Part shown: positions 7,889-15,053 of the stretch, piece by piece
How positions within the stretch are numbered: position 1 is the stretch's first letter
Layout of the letters: every line of letters begins with the position of its first letter
From: Dryocola clanedunensis_A
Lineage (GTDB): Bacteria; Pseudomonadota; Gammaproteobacteria; Enterobacterales; Enterobacteriaceae
Direction: 5' to 3' (one strand)
Length of the DNA stretch: 64,000 nucleotides
NCBI GenBank assembly: GCA_038405435.1
Contig: JBBYHZ010000009.1
Notes under the pieces: model-generated
Databases searched by the model: none
What the model was told of the DNA's origin: nothing
What the model saw: only the letters and a program-made list of their open reading frames with translations
Made by a program: the position numbers and the translations under genes

Positions 7889-9181
7889 TTAGCCTACCCT
7901 TTCTACTTTTCCAACCAGCAGAATGTACGAGCACGCACCCAGCAGGGCCACTACGGAGATGTAGACCAGCGCCGGGGCAAAACCGTAACCCTGCGCGAGA
8001 TAACCTACCACCAGCGGTACGGTGATGCCGCCCAGGCCGCCAACGAAGTTAAACACGCCGCCGGTCAGGCCAATCAGGCGCATCGGGGCCAGGGAGGACA
8101 CCAGCGACCAGGTGATAGACGCGAAGCCGTTGCCGAAGAAGGCGATGGCCATCAGCGTCATGATCCAGACCGGGTCATCGGTATAGTTCGCCCCCATGAT
8201 GCAGGTGGAGATCAGCAGCCCGCAGATAATTGGCGTTTTACGGGCAATTCCCAGCGAATAACCTTTGCGCACCAGCCGGTCGGCAACCCAGCCCGACAGC
8301 AGCACGCCGAAGAAGGCGGCGAGGAACGGTACGGTGGTCATAAAGCCCGCCTTAAGCGCGGCGATCCCCTTCTCCTGGGTCAGATAGTTCGGGAACCATG
8401 TCAGGAAGAACCAGAGCGTGGAAGTCACCGCGAACTGCCCCAGATAGACGCCAATCAGCTTACGGTGGAACACCAGCTTCCAGTCGGCGGCGGTCATCGG
8501 CACGCGGGATTTTTTCTCCGACGGCGCATCACCATCCACCAGGCCACCGCCTTCGCGGATGTAGTCCAGCTCCGCCTGGTTGATGCCCTTGCTGGCGCGC
8601 GGCGCCTGGTAAACCTTGATCCAGATAAACGACCAGATGATGCCGATGCCGCCGGTGATGATAAACACCCAGTGCCAGCTCAGCATCTCCTGGATCCAGA
8701 TAAGCAGCGGGGTAAGGAACGCCAGCCCCACAAACTGGCCGGATGTATAGAAGCCCACGGCAGAAGCCCGCTCGCGCTCCGGGAACCAGCTGGTCACCAT
8801 GCGGTTGTTGGTCGGGAACGCCGGGGCTTCAAAGATGCCGGTGATGGCGCGCAGGCCAATCAGCGACATCAGCCCGGTTGCAAAGCCCTGGAACAGGGTC
8901 GCCACGGACCAGCCGAAAATCGCAATGAAATAGGTCATCCGCGATCCGACCCGGTCAAGGAACCAGCCGCCCGGGATCTGGCACAGCGTATACAGCCAGG
9001 CAAAGGCCGAGAAAATATAGCCCATCTCGGTTTTAGAAATACCAAACTCTTCCTGAATATGGGCGGACGCCACGGCCAGGTTGGCGCGGTCAACATAGCA
9101 AATCACCACCGTGATAAAGATCATGACGAGCGTTAAATAGCGGCGGCGCGTAGGTTTTGCAGCAGTTACAGAAATATCCAT
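7889..9181 (-). CDS. dgoT: D-galactonate:proton symporter DgoT
   Basis: A 430-residue transporter of the anion:cation symporter branch of the major facilitator superfamily, with twelve predicted membrane segments. It begins MDISVTAAKPTRRRYLTL. It carries the family stretches VICYVDRANLAVAS in helix 1 and GGWFLDRVGSR in loop 2-3, plus FGNGFASITWSLVSS and GGVFNFVGGLGGITVP. It is nearly collinear with E. coli DgoT. It imports D-galactonate across the inner membrane as the last gene of the dgo operon, 107 bases after dgoD. Confidence 0.97.
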   Translation of the reverse strand: MDISVTAAKPTRRRYLTLVMIFITVVICYVDRANLAVASAHIQEEFGISKTEMGYIFSAFAWLYTLCQIPGGWFLDRVGSRMTYFIAIFGWSVATLFQGFATGLMSLIGLRAITGIFEAPAFPTNNRMVTSWFPERERASAVGFYTSGQFVGLAFLTPLLIWIQEMLSWHWVFIITGGIGIIWSFIWIKVYQAPRASKGINQAELDYIREGGGLVDGDAPSEKKSRVPMTAADWKLVFHRKLIGVYLGQFAVTSTLWFFLTWFPNYLTQEKGIAALKAGFMTTVPFLAAFFGVLLSGWVADRLVRKGYSLGIARKTPIICGLLISTCIMGANYTDDPVWIMTLMAIAFFGNGFASITWSLVSSLAPMRLIGLTGGVFNFVGGLGGITVPLVVGYLAQGYGFAPALVYISVVALLGACSYILLVGKVERVG

Positions 9182-9288
9182 AACATCTGACTCCTGATTT
9201 TTGGCATGGCGATACCTGTCACCATGCCCTGTTTATTACAGAGGGTGTTTTATCTTTACTATTTTTATAAAAGCTTAAGGGTGAATAA

Positions 9289-10437
9289 TTACCACTCGGC
9301 GACGGCACCGTCAGGATAACGCCATAACGGATTGCGCCAGTCGGTGACATTTTTACTGCGGGCAATAACCTGCTCTTCGTCTATTTCCACGCCGAGGCCA
9401 GGCTTCATTAACGGCATAAAGTGGCCGCCGTCCATCTGGAAATCCTCTTTGTTTTTCACAAAGTCGAGCAGCTCAGCGCCCTTGTTATAGTGAATGCCCA
9501 TGCTTTGCTCCTGGAATACGGCGTTGCGGGAGACAAAGTCGATGTGCAGGCAGGCGGCCAGCGCGATGGGCCCCAGCGGGCAGTGCGGCGCAAGCGCAAC
9601 GTCGTAAGCCTCTGCCATACCGGCAATTTTGTAGCACTCGGTTATGCCGCCCGCATGGGACAGATCGGGCTGCAGAATCGCCAGGCCGCCTGCTTCCAGC
9701 ACGCGTTTAAACTCAAAGCGCGAGAACATACGCTCACCGGCAGCGATGGGGATATGGGTCTGCGCTGCCAGGCGCGGGTAATACTCGGCCTGTTCCGCCA
9801 GCACCGGCTCTTCAATAAACAGCGGGCGATATTGCTCAAGCTCTTTGATCAGCACCTTCGCCATCGGCGCGCTGACGCGGCCGTGGAAATCCAGACCAAA
9901 TTCAATTTCGTTGCCGAAGGCCTCGCGGATTTGCGCGACGGTATTAACGGCGGCATCAACATGACGGGAGTTTTCAATGATGCCCATCTCTTCGCAGCCG
10001 TTTAATTTAAACGTATCAAAACCTATTTTGCGCAGGGATGTTATGCCATCTATTACTTCCGCAGGGCGATCGCCGCCGACCCAGCTGTAGGCTTTTATTT
10101 TATCGCGAACCAGACCGCCCATTAATTGCCAGACCGGCGCGTTTAATACTTTGCCTTTAATATCCCACAGCGCCTGGTCAATACCGGCAATCGCGCTCAT
10201 TAATATCGGTCCGCCGCGATAAAATCCGCCGCGGTACATCACCTGCCATAAATCATTAATGCGCGCCGGATCCTGGCCAATTAATAATTCGCCCAGTTCG
10301 TGCACCGCCGCTTCGACGCTTTTTGCACGCCCTTCTATCACCGGTTCGCCCCAGCCGACCACGCCTTCATCGGTTTCTATTTTCAGGAACATCCAGCGCG
10401 GGGGTAAGCGGTAAGTCGTGAGTCTGGTAATTTTCAT
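9289..10437 (-). CDS. dgoD: D-galactonate dehydratase
   Basis: A 382-residue member of the enolase superfamily (mandelate racemase subgroup) that converts D-galactonate to 2-dehydro-3-deoxy-D-galactonate. Metal ligands are visible in order: the Asp of FGLDFHGR, the Glu of FIEEPVL and the Glu of AAGERM. The catalytic bases are the His of DFHGR and the His of APHCPLGP. The N-terminal capping domain contains GWGEPVIEG and MYRGGFYRGGPILMSA. Its ATG overlaps the dgoA stop by four bases (ATGA), so translation is coupled. Confidence 0.98.
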   Translation of the reverse strand: MKITRLTTYRLPPRWMFLKIETDEGVVGWGEPVIEGRAKSVEAAVHELGELLIGQDPARINDLWQVMYRGGFYRGGPILMSAIAGIDQALWDIKGKVLNAPVWQLMGGLVRDKIKAYSWVGGDRPAEVIDGITSLRKIGFDTFKLNGCEEMGIIENSRHVDAAVNTVAQIREAFGNEIEFGLDFHGRVSAPMAKVLIKELEQYRPLFIEEPVLAEQAEYYPRLAAQTHIPIAAGERMFSRFEFKRVLEAGGLAILQPDLSHAGGITECYKIAGMAEAYDVALAPHCPLGPIALAACLHIDFVSRNAVFQEQSMGIHYNKGAELLDFVKNKEDFQMDGGHFMPLMKPGLGVEIDEEQVIARSKNVTDWRNPLWRYPDGAVAEW

Positions 10438-11054
10438 GATTGCACTGCCTCTTGATACGCTTTAACAAATGCTTTTGCTTTTTCGATGGTGCGAGCGACG
10501 GGCTGTCCGGCGCGATAAAGATCGCTGCCCAGCCCGGCCCCTGCGCAGCCTGCCTTCAGCCACTGGCCGAGATTTTCCGGCGTCACGCCGCCTACTGCAA
10601 AGACGGGTACGTCCGCAGGCAGCACCGCTTTCAGCGCTTTGATGTAGTCCGGGCCAAAAGAGGAAGAGGGAAAGATTTTCAGCGCCTGAGCGCCCGCGTC
10701 CAGCGCGGTAAACGCTTCCGATGCCGTCGCACAGCCCGCGCAGACGGTCATCCCGCTCGCTACGGCCCGGCGAATCACTTCTGGCTGGGTGTTAGGCGTC
10801 ACCACCAGCTTCCCGCCCATGGCTGCCAGCTCATCGACCTGTTCAGGTTTAAGCACCGTTCCGGCACCGATCAGCGCCTGCTGGCCAAAAGCCTCGACCA
10901 TCGCCGGGATGCTTTTTTGCCATTGCGGAGAGTTAAGCGGGATCTCAATTGCGTCGAACCCCGCGTCCAGCAAGGCCGCAACGTGGGCGTGTGCTTCGTC
11001 CGGGGTGATGCCGCGCAAAATCGCGATCAGCGGAAGGTTAGTTTGCCACTGCAT
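10434..11054 (-). CDS. dgoA: 2-dehydro-3-deoxy-6-phosphogalactonate aldolase
   Basis: A 206-residue class I aldolase of the KDPG/KDPGal family, splitting 2-dehydro-3-deoxy-6-phosphogalactonate into pyruvate and glyceraldehyde 3-phosphate. Visible motifs are LRGITPDEA, IEIPLNSP with the catalytic Glu, GAGTVL, the Schiff-base Lys in ALKIFPSS, and the phosphate loop VGGVTPENL. The ATG at 11054 follows AAGGAG; the codon at 11060 is TTG and less likely. The 5' end overlaps the dgoK end by 17 bases and the 3' end overlaps dgoD. Confidence 0.97.
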   Translation of the reverse strand: MQWQTNLPLIAILRGITPDEAHAHVAALLDAGFDAIEIPLNSPQWQKSIPAMVEAFGQQALIGAGTVLKPEQVDELAAMGGKLVVTPNTQPEVIRRAVASGMTVCAGCATASEAFTALDAGAQALKIFPSSSFGPDYIKALKAVLPADVPVFAVGGVTPENLGQWLKAGCAGAGLGSDLYRAGQPVARTIEKAKAFVKAYQEAVQS

Positions 11055-11922
11055 TTGCAATACTCCTTATTCCTGCCTGGAATGCCTCGTCGCCGTCAAG
11101 TACCGAAGCCTGGAAGCCCAGCAGCGCAAGCGCGCTAACGTAGCGCTGGCTCAGGGACGGGTTAGCCACGAGGGTGACGGGATGCTGCTGGCTCAATGCG
11201 TAATGGCGGGTCATCGCCGCCGCTTCGTTGCCAATCAGCAGCCCGGAAAGAAACTCGCTTACCTCATCGCGGGGTAAATTACCCAGCACGTGGGCGGCGC
11301 GGACTTCAAACAGCCGGGGGAGTAAATCGCGGTCGTTTACGCCCCGCTCCAGCCCGGCCCTGAAGGCGCTGAGGCTTGCCTGTTGCTCCGGCAGGCCAGC
11401 GCCGACCAGAGAGTGATTCAGCAGGAGATGGTGCAGCTCGCCGGTCATCACGGTGCGGAAGTCCTGCACCGTGCGCTCATCGGCCTGCACCCATTTGCAG
11501 TGGGTTCCCGGCATGACGTAAAGCGGGGACTGGCTGAGGGTTCTGGCCCCCAGCAGCTGGGTCTCTTCGCCGCGCATGACGTTGCGGTTGTCTTCACGCT
11601 GCACGCTCATGCCGGGGATAATCCAGACGTTGTCCAGTACCGGCATAAGCTGCTGGCTGAGGTCAGAAAACTGCGCCGGGCAGGGAAGATAAGGGGCTGT
11701 TTTCCAGCCCGCATTGCTGCCAACCATCCCCGCCATCAGCACCGGCGTTTTGTCTTCACGCCAGCCGTGGGTAACTTCATCGAACACCGCCTGCGGGGAT
11801 TTGCCGTTCAGCCGGGTGATCCCGGCCGCGGTTTGCCGACTGTCAACGCAGGTGCCGTCCTGATAGTACCAGGCGCGCAGGTTGGTCGAACCCCAGTCAA
11901 TAGCGATGTAGCGAGATGTCAT
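11038..11922 (-). CDS. dgoK: 2-dehydro-3-deoxygalactonokinase
   Basis: A 294-residue kinase phosphorylating 2-dehydro-3-deoxy-D-galactonate at O6 with ATP, the second step of the De Ley-Doudoroff galactonate route. The N-terminus IAIDWGSTNLRAWYY is the phosphate-1 loop of the ASKHA fold. MAGMVGSNAGW, MRGEETQLLG and VMPGTHCKWV are characteristic of the family. The start overlaps the dgoR stop by four bases, so the repressor and kinase are translationally linked. Confidence 0.97.
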   Translation of the reverse strand: MTSRYIAIDWGSTNLRAWYYQDGTCVDSRQTAAGITRLNGKSPQAVFDEVTHGWREDKTPVLMAGMVGSNAGWKTAPYLPCPAQFSDLSQQLMPVLDNVWIIPGMSVQREDNRNVMRGEETQLLGARTLSQSPLYVMPGTHCKWVQADERTVQDFRTVMTGELHHLLLNHSLVGAGLPEQQASLSAFRAGLERGVNDRDLLPRLFEVRAAHVLGNLPRDEVSEFLSGLLIGNEAAAMTRHYALSQQHPVTLVANPSLSQRYVSALALLGFQASVLDGDEAFQAGIRSIANAVAN

Positions 11923-12602
11923 GTGATGTCCTTTAGTCGTTTCGTGGAGCTGGCGATCATGGTCATCGCCGCCTGCTCCGCAGCCTGGCTGTCCTGATGG
12001 CGTATCGCATCAAACAGCGCTTTGTGTTCCGCCAGCGTTTTCGGCATGTTGGCCTCATCGCCCATCCAGGTGCGTTCAAAGACCGCACGCTGCAGTGAGC
12101 TGATAGCAATGCTGAGCTGCTGTAAAACCGGGTTGTGCACCGATTCCAGCACCGCTTCGTGATAGCGGATATCCGCCTCGTTAAAGGCATCGCGATCCTG
12201 GTTGTGGGCCACCATGTCGTTAAGCGCGGCTTCGATTCTTGCCAGGTCGTTCGAGGTAGCCCGTTCCGCAGCCCAGCGGGCGATAGCCGGTTCCACAAGA
12301 TTACGCACTTCGCTCATCGCGCCGATCAGCCGTGGGTCATAGTCGTTTTCCAGCACCCACTGCAGCACTTCGGTATCCAGGTAGTTCCACTGATTGCGCG
12401 GCAGTACAAACGCCCCGCGATAACGCTTCATCTCCACCAGCCGCTTCGCCATCAGCGAGCGGTACACTTCACGAATAATGTTGCGCGAGGTTTCAAACTC
12501 TTCACACAGCTCCGCTTCTGCCGGTAACGCCGCGCCCGGCGTGTATTTGCCGCTAACGATCTGTTTGCCCAGCGTCACGATAATGCGGTCGGTCTTGGTC
12601 AT
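11919..12602 (-). CDS. dgoR: GntR/FadR-family repressor of the galactonate operon
   Basis: A 227-residue regulator. The winged helix-turn-helix covers residues ~5-72 (GAALPAEAELCEEFETSRNIIREVYRSL, then GAFVLPRNQWNYLD). The C-terminal FCD ligand-binding domain carries the metal-ligand pattern EADIRYHEAVL and LAEHKALFDAI. In E. coli DgoR represses dgo and is released by D-galactonate. It is the first gene of the operon, so it controls itself; three candidate operators lie at 12671-12745. Confidence 0.96.
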   Translation of the reverse strand: MTKTDRIIVTLGKQIVSGKYTPGAALPAEAELCEEFETSRNIIREVYRSLMAKRLVEMKRYRGAFVLPRNQWNYLDTEVLQWVLENDYDPRLIGAMSEVRNLVEPAIARWAAERATSNDLARIEAALNDMVAHNQDRDAFNEADIRYHEAVLESVHNPVLQQLSIAISSLQRAVFERTWMGDEANMPKTLAEHKALFDAIRHQDSQAAEQAAMTMIASSTKRLKDIT

Positions 12603-12670
12603 GGCTAATCCTGTTAATCAAAGTGGGAATAGCCACTACTTTACCGTGAGCGCTGAAAAACACCGCTACT

Positions 12671-12745
12671 TTGAAGTACAAACTTGAAGCGTGCTGCGTT
12701 TGCTGTGGGTGTAATGTAGTACAAACAATATATGTTGTACTACAA
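12671..12745 (-). promoter_or_regulatory. dgo control region with three DgoR-like operators
   Basis: The near-palindrome TTGTAGTACAA occurs three times: TTGAAGTACAA at 12671-12681, ATGTAGTACAA at 12714-12724 and TTGTACTACAA (its complement) at 12735-12745. Centres are 43 and 21 bases apart, close to four and two helical turns. They lie 70-145 bases upstream of dgoR. GATCACAT at 12750-12757 resembles the right half of a CRP site. DgoR binding to paired inverted repeats is known in E. coli; occupancy here is inferred. Confidence 0.72.
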
Positions 12746-12796
12746 TTTGGATCACATAATAGACAATTGATAATCAAAATTCCGAGAGACGCACAG

Positions 12797-12826
12797 TTGC
12801 ACACTACATATGTGCAGTGTTATATT
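12797..12826 (+). promoter_or_regulatory. higBA promoter with embedded operator palindrome
   Basis: A sigma-70-like promoter has TTGCAC (12797-12802), an 18-base spacer and TATATT (12821-12826). The perfect inverted repeat TGCACA-N7-TGTGCA (12798-12816) covers the -35 and spacer. This is where a HigA dimer would bind to repress the module. The toxin gene begins about 36 bases downstream of the -10. Confidence 0.65.
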
Positions 12827-12861
12827 CTGGCTTCGGACAGAAAAGAGAAAGGCCGCATGAA

Positions 12862-13176
12862 ATGGAGAAAATGCGAGGAATTGAAAGCTTCAGGGAAGAA
12901 TGGCTTCAAGACTTTTTCCTGTACGGCAAACAGAATCGAAGAATCCCGCCGGATATCACAACGGTACTGGCCAGGAAACTCGACCTGATGAATGCGGCAA
13001 GCAGTTATAAAGATTTACGCTCACCACCCGCCAACCGCTACGAGGAGCTCAATCCTCCTCTCGAAGGTTACTCTTCCATAAGAGTGAACGATCGCTACAG
13101 ATTGATATTTATCTGGCAGGATGGAAAAGCGAAGAACCTCTATCTAGATGATCACGGTTACAGGCAGCACAAATAA
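12862..13176 (+). CDS. higB: HigB-type RelE-superfamily toxin (mRNA interferase)
   Basis: A 104-residue protein when started at 12862 (AAAGG nine bases upstream); ATG 12871 after GGAG is an alternative. The HigB fold is recognised from IESFREEWLQDFF, an alpha-helical middle (LARKLDLMNAA), the strand motif LEGYSSIRVNDRYRLIFIW and a final DDHGYRQHK that supplies a C-terminal His. HigB toxins cleave mRNA on the ribosome. Gene order is toxin first, then antitoxin, which is typical for hig. The pair lies between dgoR and yidA, where E. coli K-12 has no such module. Confidence 0.87.
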   Translation: MEKMRGIESFREEWLQDFFLYGKQNRRIPPDITTVLARKLDLMNAASSYKDLRSPPANRYEELNPPLEGYSSIRVNDRYRLIFIWQDGKAKNLYLDDHGYRQHK

Positions 13177-13206
13177 TTCACTAGCGTATGAAAGAGAGGA
13201 AGTTCT

Positions 13207-13551
13207 ATGGTCCAGGCACAACGTAAACCCACGTCTGTAGGGGATGTCGTGTTATACGAATACCTTGAGCCGACCGGCATTAAAATTAATGACCTGGCTG
13301 AGATGCTGCAGGTTCACAGAAACACCGTCAGCAAGCTGATTAATAACAATTGTAAGCTGACAACCGACATGGCCTTCAGGCTGGCGAAAGCCTTCGATAC
13401 CAGCGTGGAATTCTGGCTCAATCTGCAAACGAACGTGGATATCTGGGAGGTGCAGAATAACACCCGAGCACAGGAAGAAATCAACAGGATCGTAACGCTT
13501 GAAGAAATGCTGGCGCGCAAGGCCGCCAGCCATGCAACCGAAGCAGCGTAG
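13207..13551 (+). CDS. higA: HigA-type antitoxin, XRE helix-turn-helix
   Basis: A 114-residue protein with an XRE-type helix-turn-helix at about residues 25-75 (INDLAEMLQVHRNTVSKLINNN, then MAFRLAKAFDTSVEFWLNLQ, the HigA signature). It should neutralise HigB and repress the promoter upstream of higB. AGAGGAAG precedes the ATG. It follows the toxin gene by 30 bases. Confidence 0.92.
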   Translation: MVQAQRKPTSVGDVVLYEYLEPTGIKINDLAEMLQVHRNTVSKLINNNCKLTTDMAFRLAKAFDTSVEFWLNLQTNVDIWEVQNNTRAQEEINRIVTLEEMLARKAASHATEAA

Positions 13552-13553
13552 CC

Positions 13554-13586
13554 CGCAAGAAAAGAGGGGTGGCCAGTACCACCCCG
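13554..13586 (-). terminator. Terminator of yidA
   Basis: The stem GGGGTGG (13566-13572) / CCACCCC (13579-13585) is followed on the minus strand by TCTTTTCTT. It sits between the convergent ends of higA and yidA and best fits yidA transcription. Confidence 0.6.
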
Positions 13587-13595
13587 CATACAGCA

Positions 13596-14408
13596 TTAGT
13601 TCAGCACAAACTTCTCAATCGCGTAGGCAACACCGTCTTCCAGGTTGGATTTAGTCACGAAGTTGCTGACTTCTTTGACCTTATCGATGGCGTTTTCCAT
13701 CGCCACGCCCATGCCCGCGTATTCCAGCATCGCAATGTCATTTTCCTGATCGCCCAGCGTCATGACTTCTTCGCGTTTGATGCCCAGCGATTCCGCCAGC
13801 GCCTTCACGCCGGTGCCTTTGTTTACGCGCTTATCGAGGATTTCCAGGAAGTAAGGGGCGCTTTTCAGCAGCGTATAGCGCTCTTTGACCTCGTCCGGGA
13901 TTTTTGCAATCGCTTTGTCCAGCACGACCGGATCGTCGATCATCATCACCTTCAGGAACTCGCCGTTTTTCGCCATGTTTTCCGCTTCGCAGAACACCAG
14001 TGGGATATTGGCGATGAAGGATTCATGCACCGTGTAGTAGCTGATATCGCGGTTGGCGGTATAGAGCGTATGGCGATCTAATGCGTGGAAGTGCGAACCC
14101 ACCTCGCGGGAGAGCTGTTCCAGGTAGCGATAGTCATCGTAGTTCAGCGCGGTTTGCGCCACGGTACTGCCGTCGTTCGCCTTCTGGACCAGCGCACCGT
14201 TATAGGTGATGCAGTAGTCGTTTGGCTGATCCATATGCAGCTCACGCAGGTAGTTCTCAACGCCCGCATAAGGACGACCGGTGCAGAGCACAACGTTTAC
14301 GCCGCGTTCGCGGGCTTTGGCAATGGCGTTTTTTACTGCCGGGGAGATGGTGTGGTCGGGCAACAGCAGCGTGCCGTCCATATCAATCGCGATCAGTTTT
14401 ATTGGCAT
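13596..14408 (-). CDS. yidA: HAD-superfamily sugar-phosphate phosphatase YidA
   Basis: A 270-residue Cof-type phosphatase. Motif I is IAIDMDGTLL (nucleophile and acid/base Asp), motif II is the Thr of VVLCTGRPY, the Lys of motif III lies in the C-terminal third (KGTGVKALAESLG), and motif IV is TLGDQENDIAML. The type IIB cap lies between. E. coli YidA hydrolyses sugar phosphates such as erythrose 4-phosphate and alpha-glucose 1-phosphate in vitro. It is cytoplasmic, and the length equals that of the E. coli protein. Confidence 0.96.
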   Translation of the reverse strand: MPIKLIAIDMDGTLLLPDHTISPAVKNAIAKARERGVNVVLCTGRPYAGVENYLRELHMDQPNDYCITYNGALVQKANDGSTVAQTALNYDDYRYLEQLSREVGSHFHALDRHTLYTANRDISYYTVHESFIANIPLVFCEAENMAKNGEFLKVMMIDDPVVLDKAIAKIPDEVKERYTLLKSAPYFLEILDKRVNKGTGVKALAESLGIKREEVMTLGDQENDIAMLEYAGMGVAMENAIDKVKEVSNFVTKSNLEDGVAYAIEKFVLN

Positions 14409-14503
14409 GGTCTTTCCTGAGGTAAGGAGTTCATTTCATGCTAACGCGATTCGGCACACAAAAATAGAGCTACGTTTTGCGCAGATCGGGCCCCTTTTGC
14501 CAG

Positions 14504-14528
14504 GAAAAACGCCACCCTCGGGTGGCGC
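14504..14528 (-). terminator. Terminator of yidB
   Basis: The stem CGCCACCC/GGGTGGCG (14510-14527) has a very short loop and a run of five T on the minus strand (14505-14509). It lies just beyond the yidB stop. Confidence 0.8.
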
Positions 14529-14534
14529 TGTCAT

Positions 14535-14927
14535 TCAGCGAAAGAACTTATCGCGCAGAAGGTGAAAACCTTTGGTGAGGAGGTCTTCATCGTCATGCTT
14601 GACCTCGCCGCCGGGCGAAAGCGCATCGACGATTTTTGGGAACTGCTCGGAAAGCAGCTGCGACGCGCTGGTCACGTCAATCCCCAGTTTTTCAGCCAGT
14701 CCGCTGATAGCGGGCGTACCCAGCACCTCCTGAACCTGCTCCGGGCTGACGCTCTGATTGTGCGCGCCGCTCAGCCACGAGCTGACGACCTCGCCAAAGC
14801 CTTTTTGCCGGAACTGCTCCAGTATCGCCTGAATCCCACCCTGCTGATTTATCCACTCGAGGACGACTTTGAATTTTCCTGCCTCGCCGCCCCCCATCAT
14901 GCCGGTAACCTGATCGAACAGACCCAT
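14535..14927 (-). CDS. yidB: DUF937 protein YidB
   Basis: A 130-residue small protein (MGLFDQVTGMMGG, FKVVLEWINQQGGIQAILEQF, WLSGAHNQSVSPEQVQEVLG, LSEQFPKIVDALSPGGEV) of the YidB/DUF937 family. It is mostly helical, with no signal peptide or membrane segment. Its function is not established. It sits between yidA and gyrB as in E. coli and has its own terminator. Confidence 0.93.
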   Translation of the reverse strand: MGLFDQVTGMMGGGEAGKFKVVLEWINQQGGIQAILEQFRQKGFGEVVSSWLSGAHNQSVSPEQVQEVLGTPAISGLAEKLGIDVTSASQLLSEQFPKIVDALSPGGEVKHDDEDLLTKGFHLLRDKFFR

Positions 14928-15004
14928 GATTGTGTCCTCTTACGATTACGACGTTTGCTATAAAAGTGTACGTTACGGAGGGAATTTAGCGCGGAAATTT
15001 GGGG

Positions 15005-15042
15005 ATAAAACGAAGAATTACCGGTGGGCAGGCGCCCACCGG
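15005..15042 (-). terminator. Terminator of gyrB
   Basis: The strong stem CCGGTGGGC/GCCCACCGG (15021-15042, four-base loop) is followed on the minus strand by TAATTCTTCGTTTT. It closes the dnaA-dnaN-recF-gyrB transcription unit. Confidence 0.8.
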
Positions 15043-15053
15043 CAGAGTACCGC

